From contig CAIRBF010000165.1 of assembly GCA_903876715.1 (NCBI GenBank), forward strand, positions 1 to 33,794: a DNA stretch of 33,794 nt, in the 5' to 3' direction. This DNA comes from an uncultured beta proteobacterium. GTDB taxonomy: Bacteria; Pseudomonadota; Gammaproteobacteria; Burkholderiales; Burkholderiaceae_C. Numbering within the stretch: the stretch's first letter is position 1; every line of letters begins with the position of its first letter. The notes beneath the pieces were generated by a model. That model was not told the DNA's origin, made no database searches, and saw nothing but the letters and a program-made list of their open reading frames with translations. The position numbers and the translations under genes are program-made. Below are positions 25,168 to 32,890 of this stretch, in pieces.

Positions 25168-26187
25168 TCAGATACCGTAGCGCTTCTTCATCTCGTCGAA
25201 GAAGCCTTCCTTGCGCAGCGCCTCGACGATGCTCAGGTCCACGTACTGCGCCGCGTCGCGCGAGGACAGCGCCGGGCCCATCGTGTGGACCTCGTTGATG
25301 ACGTTTCCGACGGCGGCCGCGCTGGGCGTGAAGTCACGCGGGTAGAACCGCTTCAAGGTGTCGTAGGCGTCGTCGATCACGGCTTTGGAGGTGGTCTTGA
25401 ATTCCTTGGCGATGACCTCGCGCGCCCACTTTTCGTCAGACAGCGCCTTGTAGATGCCCTCGACGTTGGCCTTGACAAAGCGCTTGAGCAGGTCGGGGTT
25501 GGACTTCAGCACATCGCGGCTGACGACCAGGCCGTTGAACACCCAGGGTGCGCCGTCCTTGCCCAGGTCCACGAGCAGGTTCAGGCCCCGCTCCTTGGCC
25601 ATCGCCGTGGCGGGCGAGACATAGGGCGCCGCCAGCACCTGCCCCGACATCTGCGCCGCCAGGCGCTGGGAGGCCCCGCCGAGCGGGACCACCGTGACGT
25701 CCTTGCGCGTGAGCTTGAGCTGCTGCAGCGCCAGGCTGACCGCCATGTCGCTTTCCGAGGTGAACGCACTGACGGCGATCTTCTGGCCCTTGAGGTCGGC
25801 CGCCGACTTCACGTTCGCGTTGACATAGATGTCCATCGGCATCACGTTGCTGCTCGACGTGATCAGGCGCAGGTCGGCCCCCTCGCGGTTGGCGTTGACG
25901 GCCACCGAGAAGCCCACCTGCATCGCCTGCAGCTTGCCGGCCAGCAGCACCTGCACCCCTCGCGATCCTCCCTCGATGGTGACGAGCTCGGCCTTGATGC
26001 GGTGGTTGGCGTAGGTCCCTGCCGCCTGAGCGAAGCGCGGTGCGAGCGAGGTGATGTCGCCGGGCACCAGGCCGACGGCAAAAGCATCCTGGGCGAAGGC
26101 TGGGGAGGCCGCGCCAAGACCCAGCGCCAGGCCGGCCGCGGCGAACACGGCCCGACGCCGCAGAGAGATCTTCGAGGTGTGCTTCAT
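25168..26187 (-). CDS. ABC transporter substrate-binding protein (NMT1/TauA/SsuA type)
   Basis: A 339-residue protein with a signal sequence (SLRRRAVFAAAGLALGLGAASPAFAQD; the RRR-plus-hydrophobic stretch could be Sec or Tat) followed by the NMT1/THI5-like fold: SLAPRFAQAAGTYANHRIKAELV, GGSRGVQVLLAGKLQAMQVGFS and SAADLKGQKIAVSAFTSESD, typical of taurine, nitrate and sulfonate binding proteins. AGGAG lies seven bases before the ATG. It supplies ligand to the permease pair encoded downstream, although the hyuBA-like genes come in between. The ligand cannot be read from sequence. Confidence 0.92.
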   Translation of the reverse strand: MKHTSKISLRRRAVFAAAGLALGLGAASPAFAQDAFAVGLVPGDITSLAPRFAQAAGTYANHRIKAELVTIEGGSRGVQVLLAGKLQAMQVGFSVAVNANREGADLRLITSSSNVMPMDIYVNANVKSAADLKGQKIAVSAFTSESDMAVSLALQQLKLTRKDVTVVPLGGASQRLAAQMSGQVLAAPYVSPATAMAKERGLNLLVDLGKDGAPWVFNGLVVSRDVLKSNPDLLKRFVKANVEGIYKALSDEKWAREVIAKEFKTTSKAVIDDAYDTLKRFYPRDFTPSAAAVGNVINEVHTMGPALSSRDAAQYVDLSIVEALRKEGFFDEMKKRYGI

Positions 26188-26227
26188 GCTGGGCTCCTGT
26201 GCTGGGTGTCGACGGATGTGTGGGGGG

Positions 26228-27013
26228 TCATGACACGGGCAGGCGGGCCACACCCCCGCGCTCGCTGTCCTCGAGCAGCCGCACGTAGTGTCGCCAGGTC
26301 CACTTGAACACGTCGGCACCATGGGCCTGAGCCTTGCGATCCTGGGTCTCGCGCAACCGCCGGAAGTACTCGGCGTCCTCGGGGCTGATCGGTTGCGGCC
26401 GGCCGCCGGCACGCGCGATCTCCAGCGTGATGCTGGCCAGCGTCTCGAGCTGGATCGCGCGGATCGTGGCCTCCTGCACCGAAGCGCCCGTCGCCACGGT
26501 GCCGTGGCCGCGCAGGATGCACACCGGCTTCATGCCCAAGGTGCGCGCCAGCTCCGCGCCCACGGCGCGCTCGCGTACCAGGATGGAACGCGGGAAGATG
26601 GGCACGCCGTCGACCGACAGCGCCATCGCATTGGGGTCGAAGGCGCCGAAGAGGGGTTGCAGCTCCAGCCCCAGCAGGGTACAGACCAGCGAGGCGCGCG
26701 GGTGGGCGTGAACCACGGCACGCACGTCGGGCCGGGCGCGGTAGATCTCGCCGTGGATCGGCAGCTCGGTCGGCGTCTCGTACGACCCGGCGCCGTCGAG
26801 ATGGGCACCGTCGAAATCGACACGGCGCACCGCCTCGGCCTGGGTGTGGACCAGGCCAGCCTCGAGTTGACCGCGGCAGCGGATCAGCATGCGCTGATCG
26901 TCGAGCCGCGCGCTCACATGGCCGGTGGTCTCGCGCACCAAGCCCAGGAAGGCCAGAAGCCGGCACGCGGTCGCTATCGTCTCCTCGACGGGTTCGGGCG
27001 CGACTTCCGTCAT
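26228..27013 (-). CDS. Class II aldolase/adducin family protein, decarboxylase-like
   Basis: A 261-residue protein with zinc-site residues His102 and His104 (VVHAHPRA) and His170 (LRGHGTV), and Glu83 in PTELPIHGEIYRARPDV as acid/base. From memory the overall pattern (GHVSARL near 31, LIRCRGQLEAGL, a long C-terminal tail) is closer to the aromatic-acid decarboxylase branch, such as 3,4-dihydroxyphthalate decarboxylase, than to sugar-phosphate aldolases, but this needs a tree. AAAGGAG lies six bases upstream of the ATG. It heads the transporter/HyuAB operon and is directly preceded by the shared promoter-operator. Confidence 0.88.
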   Translation of the reverse strand: MTEVAPEPVEETIATACRLLAFLGLVRETTGHVSARLDDQRMLIRCRGQLEAGLVHTQAEAVRRVDFDGAHLDGAGSYETPTELPIHGEIYRARPDVRAVVHAHPRASLVCTLLGLELQPLFGAFDPNAMALSVDGVPIFPRSILVRERAVGAELARTLGMKPVCILRGHGTVATGASVQEATIRAIQLETLASITLEIARAGGRPQPISPEDAEYFRRLRETQDRKAQAHGADVFKWTWRHYVRLLEDSERGGVARLPVS

Positions 27014-27025
27014 GTCGGCTCCTTT

Positions 27026-27066
27026 CTAAGGAATCTAATCCTAAACAGCGTCCTGTCCTGCGTCAA
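27026..27066 (-). promoter_or_regulatory. Promoter and operator of the aldolase-HyuBA-ABC operon
   Basis: On the minus strand: -35 TTGACG at 27061-27066, 17-nt spacer, -10 TAGGAT at 27038-27043 and the imperfect repeat TTAGATTCCTTA (27027-27038), which shares one base with the -10 as in the other three copies. Transcription would begin near 27031, only about 18 nt before the ATG, so a bound protein would also cover the ribosome binding region on the DNA. Confidence 0.62.
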
Positions 27067-27315
27067 CGCCGCCCGCACCGACCGAAGCTAGGCATTTTCC
27101 CTAGGGGATGCATCACGAATTTCGGAGCAGCCACGTCTCGCCGAGGCCCGCCAGGGTGGCATCCCCCAGCGGTCTTGCGCGCGCAAGGAAGCCGGCCTGG
27201 AACGCAGCGACCCGAGCCGCTGCGCTGGCAAGCGCTTCCAAGGCCTCGCCGGGCCGCCCAGAGCCTTCTTGCGCCCCCCGGGCCAGGCCGGGCGACGACC
27301 GGCCCTCGGCGGTGC
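27067..27315. other. Intergenic stretch between MFS gene and aldolase promoter
   Basis: With the promoter at 27026-27066, the gap between genes is about 300 bases. The only structure seen is a short inverted repeat CTAGG-N7-CCTAG at 27088-27104, about 20 bp upstream of the -35 box, a position where an activator could bind. A frame open across 27113-27315 on the minus strand has no start codon context and no recognisable homology. No terminator hairpin with a T-tract was seen after the MFS gene. Confidence 0.4.
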
Positions 27316-28719
27316 TCAAGACTTGCTCGACAGACGCATCAGGCTGAAGCCCGCGGCCAACGCCGCCAGCACCGCGCCCAGCCACAGCCCGTGCACCGAG
27401 CCCTGCTGCGCGCCGGCCAGGTTGAAGACCGCAACCATCAGCACCGCACCCACGGACTGCCCGGTGAGCCGGGCCGAGCTGAGCATGCCACCTGCCGCGC
27501 CTGCGCGCTGCGCCGGTGCGGCGGTCAGGATGGTGTGGTTGTTCGGCGACTGGAACACCCCGTAGCCCAGGCCGCACAAGGCCATCCCGACCGCAATCGC
27601 CGTCAATGTCGGCGCGGAGGGCAGCAGCGCGAGAACGACCAGGCCGAGCGCCAGGCAGCCCAGGCCCAGTGCGCCGAGGATCGAACTCGGATACCGGCCG
27701 ATGAGACGGGTCACCAGGGGCAGCGTGCAGATCAATGCCAGGGGCCAGATCGCCATCAGGAGACCGGCCTCGCCCGGCGTGCGCTGCCAGCCCTCGAACA
27801 AGAGGAAGGGCAAGGCGATGTAGGCCAGGGTCTGCGCGCCGAAGGCGCAGACCGAGGTGCACATGGACAGGCGGAACACCGGAAGACGCAGCAGGTCCAC
27901 CGGGAACAGGGGTTCCGGGCGGCGCAACTGGCGGCGCACATGGAACACGCCCACGGCCACGCCAGCGGCGACCAGCAGCACGGCCAGCCAGGCACTGGCG
28001 CCGGGCAAGGCATTGGGGTCAGCGCCGTGCGTCGGCCGCTCGCCTGCGAGATGCACGCCGACGAAGAACAGGCTGAACATGGCCATGTTGAGCAGCACGT
28101 CCGCGACCGGCAGCGCGGGCGCAGGCGCCGCGCGCGGCGCGTTGGCGGGAAGCGCCGTGGCGCCGAGCAGCGCCACGGCCGGGCCCAGCACCAAGCCGGG
28201 CACGAACAGACCATGCCAGCTTGTCCATGACAGCACCGCCGCGGCCACCGGCGGGCCGCAGACGGAGGTGAAGGCCACCACGGCAGTGTTGATGGCCAGG
28301 CCACGCGCCAGCAGCTCGCGCGGATAGATCAGCCGCAGCAGGGCCCCGTTGATGGCCATCATGCTGGCCGCCCCCAGGCCCTGCAGGCCGCGCGCCGCCG
28401 CCAGAACCGGCAAGCTGGGCGCCACGATGCACACCGCGCAGGCCAGGGCGAACACCGCCGCCCCGGCCATGTAGACACGGCGGTAGCCCCAGCGGTCCCC
28501 CAGCGCAGCGCACGGCAGCAGCATGCCCAGGGCGACGAGTTGGAAGGCATTGACGACCCACACCGAATCAGCGGCGCTGACGCCCAGATCCCGGGCGATG
28601 CCCGGCAGCGCCAGGGACATCACCGCCGCGTCGAGCGCGGTGCACACGATGCCCAACATCAAGGTCAGCGCGGCGCGCCGGCGCTGCCGAGCGGCCGCGG
28701 CGTGGGTGACGCTCTCCAC
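27316..28719 (-). CDS. MFS transporter, drug:H+ antiporter-like (DHA2/EmrB type)
   Basis: A 467-residue integral membrane protein with at least twelve hydrophobic segments. The first helix has TALDAAVMSLALPGIARDLGVS and SVWVVNAFQLVALGMLLPCAALGDRWGYRRVY, the motif-A region of DHA2 exporters, and a large central loop rich in Ala and Pro near residue 200. It could export a toxic intermediate or import the aromatic acid; DHA2 resemblance favours export. The start is GTG at 28719 with no strong ribosome binding site. It is the last gene of the second Rieske operon, 54 bp after the EamA gene. Confidence 0.9.
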   Translation of the reverse strand: MESVTHAAAARQRRRAALTLMLGIVCTALDAAVMSLALPGIARDLGVSAADSVWVVNAFQLVALGMLLPCAALGDRWGYRRVYMAGAAVFALACAVCIVAPSLPVLAAARGLQGLGAASMMAINGALLRLIYPRELLARGLAINTAVVAFTSVCGPPVAAAVLSWTSWHGLFVPGLVLGPAVALLGATALPANAPRAAPAPALPVADVLLNMAMFSLFFVGVHLAGERPTHGADPNALPGASAWLAVLLVAAGVAVGVFHVRRQLRRPEPLFPVDLLRLPVFRLSMCTSVCAFGAQTLAYIALPFLLFEGWQRTPGEAGLLMAIWPLALICTLPLVTRLIGRYPSSILGALGLGCLALGLVVLALLPSAPTLTAIAVGMALCGLGYGVFQSPNNHTILTAAPAQRAGAAGGMLSSARLTGQSVGAVLMVAVFNLAGAQQGSVHGLWLGAVLAALAAGFSLMRLSSKS

Positions 28720-28773
28720 GTTCAGCCCGGGTTCAAGCGCTGCGTAACCGGCGCCAAGGCGAGGCCGCGGGGC

Positions 28774-29766
28774 TCATGGCCGCGGCGATGCGGCCGCCGC
28801 CGGCGGCGCATTCCATGCGGACGTGTCGGCCATGATCACCACCGTGCCCACGAACCCCAACAGGGCCGCGGTGACGGCCGCCCGCGTGAGCGGCTCGCGC
28901 CTGCGGAACAGCAGGTAGGTGATCGCCATCGTCACGAACACCTCCGAGGACACGATGAGCGACGCCCTCGACACGGTGCCGTGGTCGATGGCCACGAAGA
29001 ACAGCAGCTGCCCGGCCGAGGCCAGCACGCCAGCGCCCAGGAGCCAGGGATTGAAGCGCGTGAAGGCATTGCGCACGGCAGCGCGGTACTCGTTGACGAA
29101 AGCGGCCGTGACCACGTACAGCAAGGCCCCGACCAGCGAGCCCAGCATGGCGCCGAACGCCGGATCAGGCATGTCCTGCAGACCGTACTTGCGGGCGATG
29201 TTGCCTGCGGCGTAGGCCAGCGACGAGACGGCGCCGAAGAACAGCCCTGGGTTGACCCACGCGCGCCAGTCACGCGCACCGCCGGTCACGGCAGCCCCGC
29301 CACCGGTGCCTTCCCGCTGAGCAGCCGCGCTGCTGCTCAGCGACTCGTGGACCAGGACACCGAAGCCGGCGAAGATCAGCGCCGCGCCCATGACCAGCGG
29401 TCCGGTCAACGGGTCGCCGAGCATCAGGACGCCCAGCAGCACCGCGAACAGCGGCGCCAGGCGCTTGACCGACGAGCCGCGTACCGCACCGAGCCACTGG
29501 ATGCTGGAGTGGAAGAACACGCGCCCGATGAAGATCGTCAAGGCGCCGGCCAGCGCGTACCAGAAGATCGCCGCCCAGGTCGGCGCCACCCAACCCCGGC
29601 GCGTTGCTTCGGCGACCCAGGCCACGGCCGCGAACGCCGTCGTGATCAGGATGGAGAGGAAGGCGCCGTTGTCCCCACCCCGCCCACCCGAGCCGCGGGC
29701 GATGGCAATGTTGGCGCAGGACCAGCAGAAAGCCGCGATCAGGGCGGCGAGGTCGGCGATGGGCAT
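28774..29766 (-). CDS. EamA family (DMT superfamily) transporter
   Basis: A 330-residue membrane protein with about ten transmembrane helices in two EamA repeats. The first starts ADLAALIAAFCWSCANIAIARG and ends LIFAGFGVLVHESL; the second starts VNPGLFFGAVSSLAYAAGNIARKYG and ends LLGFVGTVVIMAD. A hydrophilic Ser/Ala/Gly-rich linker separates them. DMT transporters typically exchange metabolites or amino acids; no substrate can be assigned. The ATG at 29766 lies nine bases after the stop of the epimerase remnant, so it probably belongs to the same transcript as the Rieske oxygenase at 31216. Confidence 0.9.
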   Translation of the reverse strand: MPIADLAALIAAFCWSCANIAIARGSGGRGGDNGAFLSILITTAFAAVAWVAEATRRGWVAPTWAAIFWYALAGALTIFIGRVFFHSSIQWLGAVRGSSVKRLAPLFAVLLGVLMLGDPLTGPLVMGAALIFAGFGVLVHESLSSSAAAQREGTGGGAAVTGGARDWRAWVNPGLFFGAVSSLAYAAGNIARKYGLQDMPDPAFGAMLGSLVGALLYVVTAAFVNEYRAAVRNAFTRFNPWLLGAGVLASAGQLLFFVAIDHGTVSRASLIVSSEVFVTMAITYLLFRRREPLTRAAVTAALLGFVGTVVIMADTSAWNAPPAAAASPRP

Positions 29767-29775
29767 GAGGTGTGT

Positions 29776-30126
29776 TCAGTGCCGCGGCGCATGGGGCGCA
29801 AGCCCGAGCTGCCGCATCGTCTGGGCGTCGGTGGCCCTGCTGCGACCGACGTCGGCAGCGGCGACGTCGCCCAGGTCCTCCCGCGCGCGCGGACTCAACA
29901 CGGGCAGCCAAGCCCCCAGGTGGACGATCTGGACCGTCCGATGCTCGCGCAGCACCGCACGCAGGCCTGCGGCGTCGATCGTGTCGCCACGTGGGTTGTC
30001 GCAGGCGCCCACGGTGTCGGCCACCCGCATGGGATAGTCGCTGCGCGGCTGCAGCAAGGACCGCGCGCCGCGCGCCACCAGCCGCCGGGCGACGACGAAG
30101 CGACCGATGACGCCATTGCCGCCCAT
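29776..30126 (-). pseudogene. Truncated NAD-dependent epimerase/dehydratase (extended SDR) remnant
   Basis: About 116 residues. MGGNGVIGRFVVARRLVARG matches the dinucleotide-binding loop of extended SDRs (VTGGNGVIG in intact proteins), and VQIVHLGAWLPVLSPRARED matches the strand and loop after it. Then the sequence loses the family pattern (ADVGRSRATDAQTMRQLG) and stops, with no YxxxK catalytic motif and no C-terminal domain. The apparent ATG falls within the nucleotide-binding motif itself, so the normal start region is also altered. It is best read as a decaying gene, with a frameshift or deletion, between the decarboxylase-like and EamA genes. It could still be translated as a fragment. 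Confidence 0.6.
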
Positions 30127-30188
30127 CACCCGGGTGCGGCGGCCCGGGGAGCAGCGCCCGGGCGCGCCCGAAGACTGGACCGCCATCC

Positions 30189-31184
30189 TCAGATCTCGAG
30201 CGTGGACGGCGCGAACACCTCCTCCACGGCGATGCGGCGCTCGGTCAGGCCCTGCTCGTGAAGGTACTGGGCGATGGTCTCGATCACCTTGCGCGAGGCC
30301 TTCATGCCGTAGCCCTTGGGGTCGGCCTGCAGGCCCTGACGACCGGCAGGATCGATCAAGCCGGTGTCGAAATACGACTGCAGGGTCTCGGCGGTGTCGC
30401 GCTCGACCTCCTTCTTCGCCGCAACGAAGGCATGGAAGAGGTTCAGCGCCAGCCAGGGGTGGCGCTCGTGCAGCGAGCGCTTGATGACTACGGCGTGGTT
30501 GATCGGGTAGATGCCGGTCTTGGCGTAGTAGCGCCGGGTCTCGGCAGGCTTGTCGGGAAACAGCGGCTGGATGACCTCGTGCGCCGACAGATCGAGCGTG
30601 CTGCGGTCGACGAGGTTGCGGTTGTTCAGGTAGAGCAAGGTGGCGTCGAGTTCGCCCGACACCAGCATCTCGCCGATGTTCGTGCTGGGCGGGATCTGGT
30701 TCAGCCGCACGCCGGGCGGCGGCTGGAAGCCGGTCGCGCCGCCGTGGCTCTTGTCGGGGCCACGCTCCATGAACCACTCGATGTCACGCGCGGGCACGCC
30801 GAACTCGTGCTCGAGGATGCCGCGCGACCACAGCGCAGCCGTCTGCTGGTATTCGGGCACGCCCACACGCTTGCCACGCAGGTCCTGGGGGTGCGCGATC
30901 CCGCGGTCGGCGCGCACGAGGATGTTCGTGTGGAAAAAGCTGCGCGAGGTGTAGATCGGCAGGGCCACCCAGTTGCGGTCGCCGCGGGCGGTGGCGATGA
31001 ACAGCGACGACAACGACATCTCCGAGATGTCGAAGTCGCCGAACTTCAACTGGCGCCAGAACATCTCCGAAGGGTGGACGACCGTCGGTATGAGGCGCAC
31101 GCCCTGGGGCTGGAAGCGACCCTGCGCGATGGGGCGCGTGCGCTCGTTGTCCGACAAGGCGATGCTCAGGTTCAGCGTTTCCAT
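30189..31184 (-). CDS. 4,5-dihydroxyphthalate decarboxylase-like protein
   Basis: A 331-residue protein resembling Pht5-type 4,5-dihydroxyphthalate decarboxylases, which share the periplasmic-binding-protein fold but act in the cytosol. Key stretches are LSIALSDNERTRPI, the PSEMFWRQLKFGDFDISEMSLSS segment, LRGKRVGVPEYQQTAALWSRG and SGELDATLL. There is no signal peptide (METLNLSIALSDNERT), supporting an enzyme rather than a transport protein. It would remove a carboxyl group from a dihydroxylated aromatic acid, for example yielding protocatechuate. GGAGAA lies upstream of the ATG. It directly follows the phthalate-dioxygenase-like gene (31 bp gap), consistent with consecutive steps. Confidence 0.85.
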   Translation of the reverse strand: METLNLSIALSDNERTRPIAQGRFQPQGVRLIPTVVHPSEMFWRQLKFGDFDISEMSLSSLFIATARGDRNWVALPIYTSRSFFHTNILVRADRGIAHPQDLRGKRVGVPEYQQTAALWSRGILEHEFGVPARDIEWFMERGPDKSHGGATGFQPPPGVRLNQIPPSTNIGEMLVSGELDATLLYLNNRNLVDRSTLDLSAHEVIQPLFPDKPAETRRYYAKTGIYPINHAVVIKRSLHERHPWLALNLFHAFVAAKKEVERDTAETLQSYFDTGLIDPAGRQGLQADPKGYGMKASRKVIETIAQYLHEQGLTERRIAVEEVFAPSTLEI

Positions 31185-31215
31185 TCAGGTTCTCCGGCAG
31201 ACGGGATCAGGGGAC

Positions 31216-32532
31216 TCAAACCGCCACCGCGGTCGTGGCGGGATCGCCCACCCGCGCGCCGACGAAGTCGAAACCGCGCCAGTCGGCTCCCTTGGGCAAC
31301 AGGCCCTCGAACGACGTGATCTGCGCCTGCGGCCGGGTCAAGGTCGCGTGCGAGCCGAGCGCGGGCTCGCCGCCCTGGAAGCGCCGCACCGCCTCCAGCA
31401 TCGAGCGGCGGAACTCGACGATGGCCAGGTCGCTCGCGCCCAGGCGCTCGCTGCTGCGGTCGACGATCGGGCCCATGCTTTCCCACATCGCGATGTCCTG
31501 GTTCGCGATGCCCTCGATCCCCGAGAAATTGCCGTTGCGCATGGCCAGGCGGTTCTGGCCGTAGTCGTTGGCGGCGTTGCGCGCGAGCTTGCGGTAGCCG
31601 CGGTCGAGGTCGATGCCCACCTGCGCGCGCATGAACTTGCGGTACTCCTCCTGGTCGAGCGCGCCATCGCGGGCCTGCGACCAGGAGATGAAGTGGAACG
31701 CGGTGTGCGTGTCGTCGATGGGCACGTTGACGTTGGCCGAGTTGTACTGCGCGTTGGGCGGGATCAGCGCCGTGAACGGTGCGACGAAGATCGTCATGCG
31801 CACGTAGTCCTGGAGGTCCGCGTTCTGGATCGGGCGTCGGATCGCAGCGTACTTGAACCCGTACTCGGTGGCCTGCACCTGGATGCGCGGGGCCTTGTCG
31901 GTGGAGGGACGCTGCATCATCGTGCCGGCCCGGTGCATCGTGCCGCTGACGCGCGCGGGAACGATGTCCGAGGAATGCAGGGAGGAGCTGTGCGCGGAGT
32001 CGATCGCGCCCTCCAGCACCTGGGCCCAGTTGCAGTCCACCACCATCTTCACGATACTCACCTTGGTGTCCGCGTTCGGCGCCCAGGGGGGCGGCGCGAA
32101 CTCGGGCATGGTCTGCGGCGGCCCCATGTAGGTCCACACGACGCCGGCATGCTCGTGCGTGGGATAGGCCCTGATGCGCACCTTGTCCACGAGCGCGCTC
32201 TGCGTCGGCTCGGAAGGCATCTCGACGGCCTGGCCGTGGATGTCGAACTTCCAGCCGTGGTACAGGCAGCGCAGGCCATGGGACTCGTTGCGTCCGTACA
32301 CGAGCGAAGCCTTGCGGTGCGGGCACCGGCGCGCCATCAGCCCGACCCGACCGTCGGAGTCGCGCCAGGCCACCAGATCCTCGCCCAGCAGGCGCACCGG
32401 CACCGGCGCGCCATCGGGCTCGGGCAGTTCCTCGCTCAGGCAGGCCGGGAACCAGTGGCGTCGCATCAACTCCCCCATCGGCGCATCACCCTCGACGCGA
32501 CAGAGCAGGTCGTTCTCTTCGGGCGTGAGCAT
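31216..32532 (-). CDS. Rieske oxygenase, phthalate 4,5-dioxygenase-like
   Basis: A 438-residue alpha subunit with Rieske ligands C70/H72 (CPH) and C89/H92 (CLYH) and the mononuclear-iron site in NWAQVLEGAIDSAHSSSLH (Asp178, His181, His186). The start MLTPEENDLLCRVEGDAPMG and the RRCPHRKASLVYGRNESHGLRCLYHGWKFD segment closely resemble Pht3/OphA2-type phthalate 4,5-dioxygenases. ATG 32532 was chosen over the one six bases upstream because AGGAG lies eight bases from it and homologues start MLTPEEN. No reductase gene lies in this operon; the PDR reductase at 2195 is the probable partner. Product would be a cis-dihydrodiol for the dehydrogenase at 3172 (inference). Confidence 0.94.
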   Translation of the reverse strand: MLTPEENDLLCRVEGDAPMGELMRRHWFPACLSEELPEPDGAPVPVRLLGEDLVAWRDSDGRVGLMARRCPHRKASLVYGRNESHGLRCLYHGWKFDIHGQAVEMPSEPTQSALVDKVRIRAYPTHEHAGVVWTYMGPPQTMPEFAPPPWAPNADTKVSIVKMVVDCNWAQVLEGAIDSAHSSSLHSSDIVPARVSGTMHRAGTMMQRPSTDKAPRIQVQATEYGFKYAAIRRPIQNADLQDYVRMTIFVAPFTALIPPNAQYNSANVNVPIDDTHTAFHFISWSQARDGALDQEEYRKFMRAQVGIDLDRGYRKLARNAANDYGQNRLAMRNGNFSGIEGIANQDIAMWESMGPIVDRSSERLGASDLAIVEFRRSMLEAVRRFQGGEPALGSHATLTRPQAQITSFEGLLPKGADWRGFDFVGARVGDPATTAVAV

Positions 32533-32596
32533 GGACATGTCTCCTGGTCGGCGAGAAGCCGCAGCCCCGGACCATCGATAGCGGGGGGGGTTATAT

Positions 32597-32637
32597 ATTA
32601 GTCGTCTAATAATGCCAATGATTCGACCCTGCGTCAA
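32597..32637 (-). promoter_or_regulatory. Promoter and operator of the phthalate-dioxygenase-like operon
   Basis: On the minus strand: -35 TTGACG at 32632-32637, 17-nt spacer, -10 CATTAT at 32609-32614 and the inverted repeat ATTAG-ACGA-CTAAT at 32597-32610, the most symmetrical of the four copies. The core TTAGACGACTAA (32598-32609) again shares one base with the -10. The leader to the oxygenase start is about 70 nt and is locally AT-rich, followed by a run of C residues on this strand. Confidence 0.7.
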
Positions 32638-32890
32638 CGCAATGACGCCACCGAGCACAAGCTCAGCGCCCGCAGGATGAACGGCATGGAACCCGGGCGC
32701 GGCGTCACCGCCTCGGTCCACCAGCGCTTTGCATGCCCCCGGCACGTCGGCCCGGCCACGCCTTGCTCGACGGTGACGGCGGTATCGGGCAGCGGATGAG
32801 GGTTGCGCCATCGGACCCATGGGGCAACGGCGTCGTGCGGGACGACCGTGTCAGCCTGAGACTGCGGCTTGCGGCCCGTCCTTGCGGCGC
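32638..32890. other. Intergenic stretch upstream of the phthalate-dioxygenase-like promoter
   Basis: About 250 bases between the promoter and the end of the isomerase-like gene; with the promoter and leader the gene-free gap is about 360 bases. Open frames cross it on both strands but none has a start with a ribosome binding site or any recognisable motif. No repeat or terminator was seen. Confidence 0.4.

Noticed and set aside
23581-26307. 908-codon open frame on the plus strand
   Set aside because: It is antisense to the HyuB-like and binding-protein genes, is rich in Arg, His, Gln and Val, and has no recognisable domain; a typical shadow frame in GC-rich DNA.
27113-27315. Possible small minus-strand protein after the MFS gene
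   Set aside because: The frame is only the end of a longer shadow of the MFS gene, with no start codon or ribosome binding site in this part and no known motif.
32634-32890. Minus-strand open frame continuing past the isomerase-like gene
   Set aside because: It is the out-of-frame tail of a shadow of the isomerase-like gene and shows no recognisable protein features.
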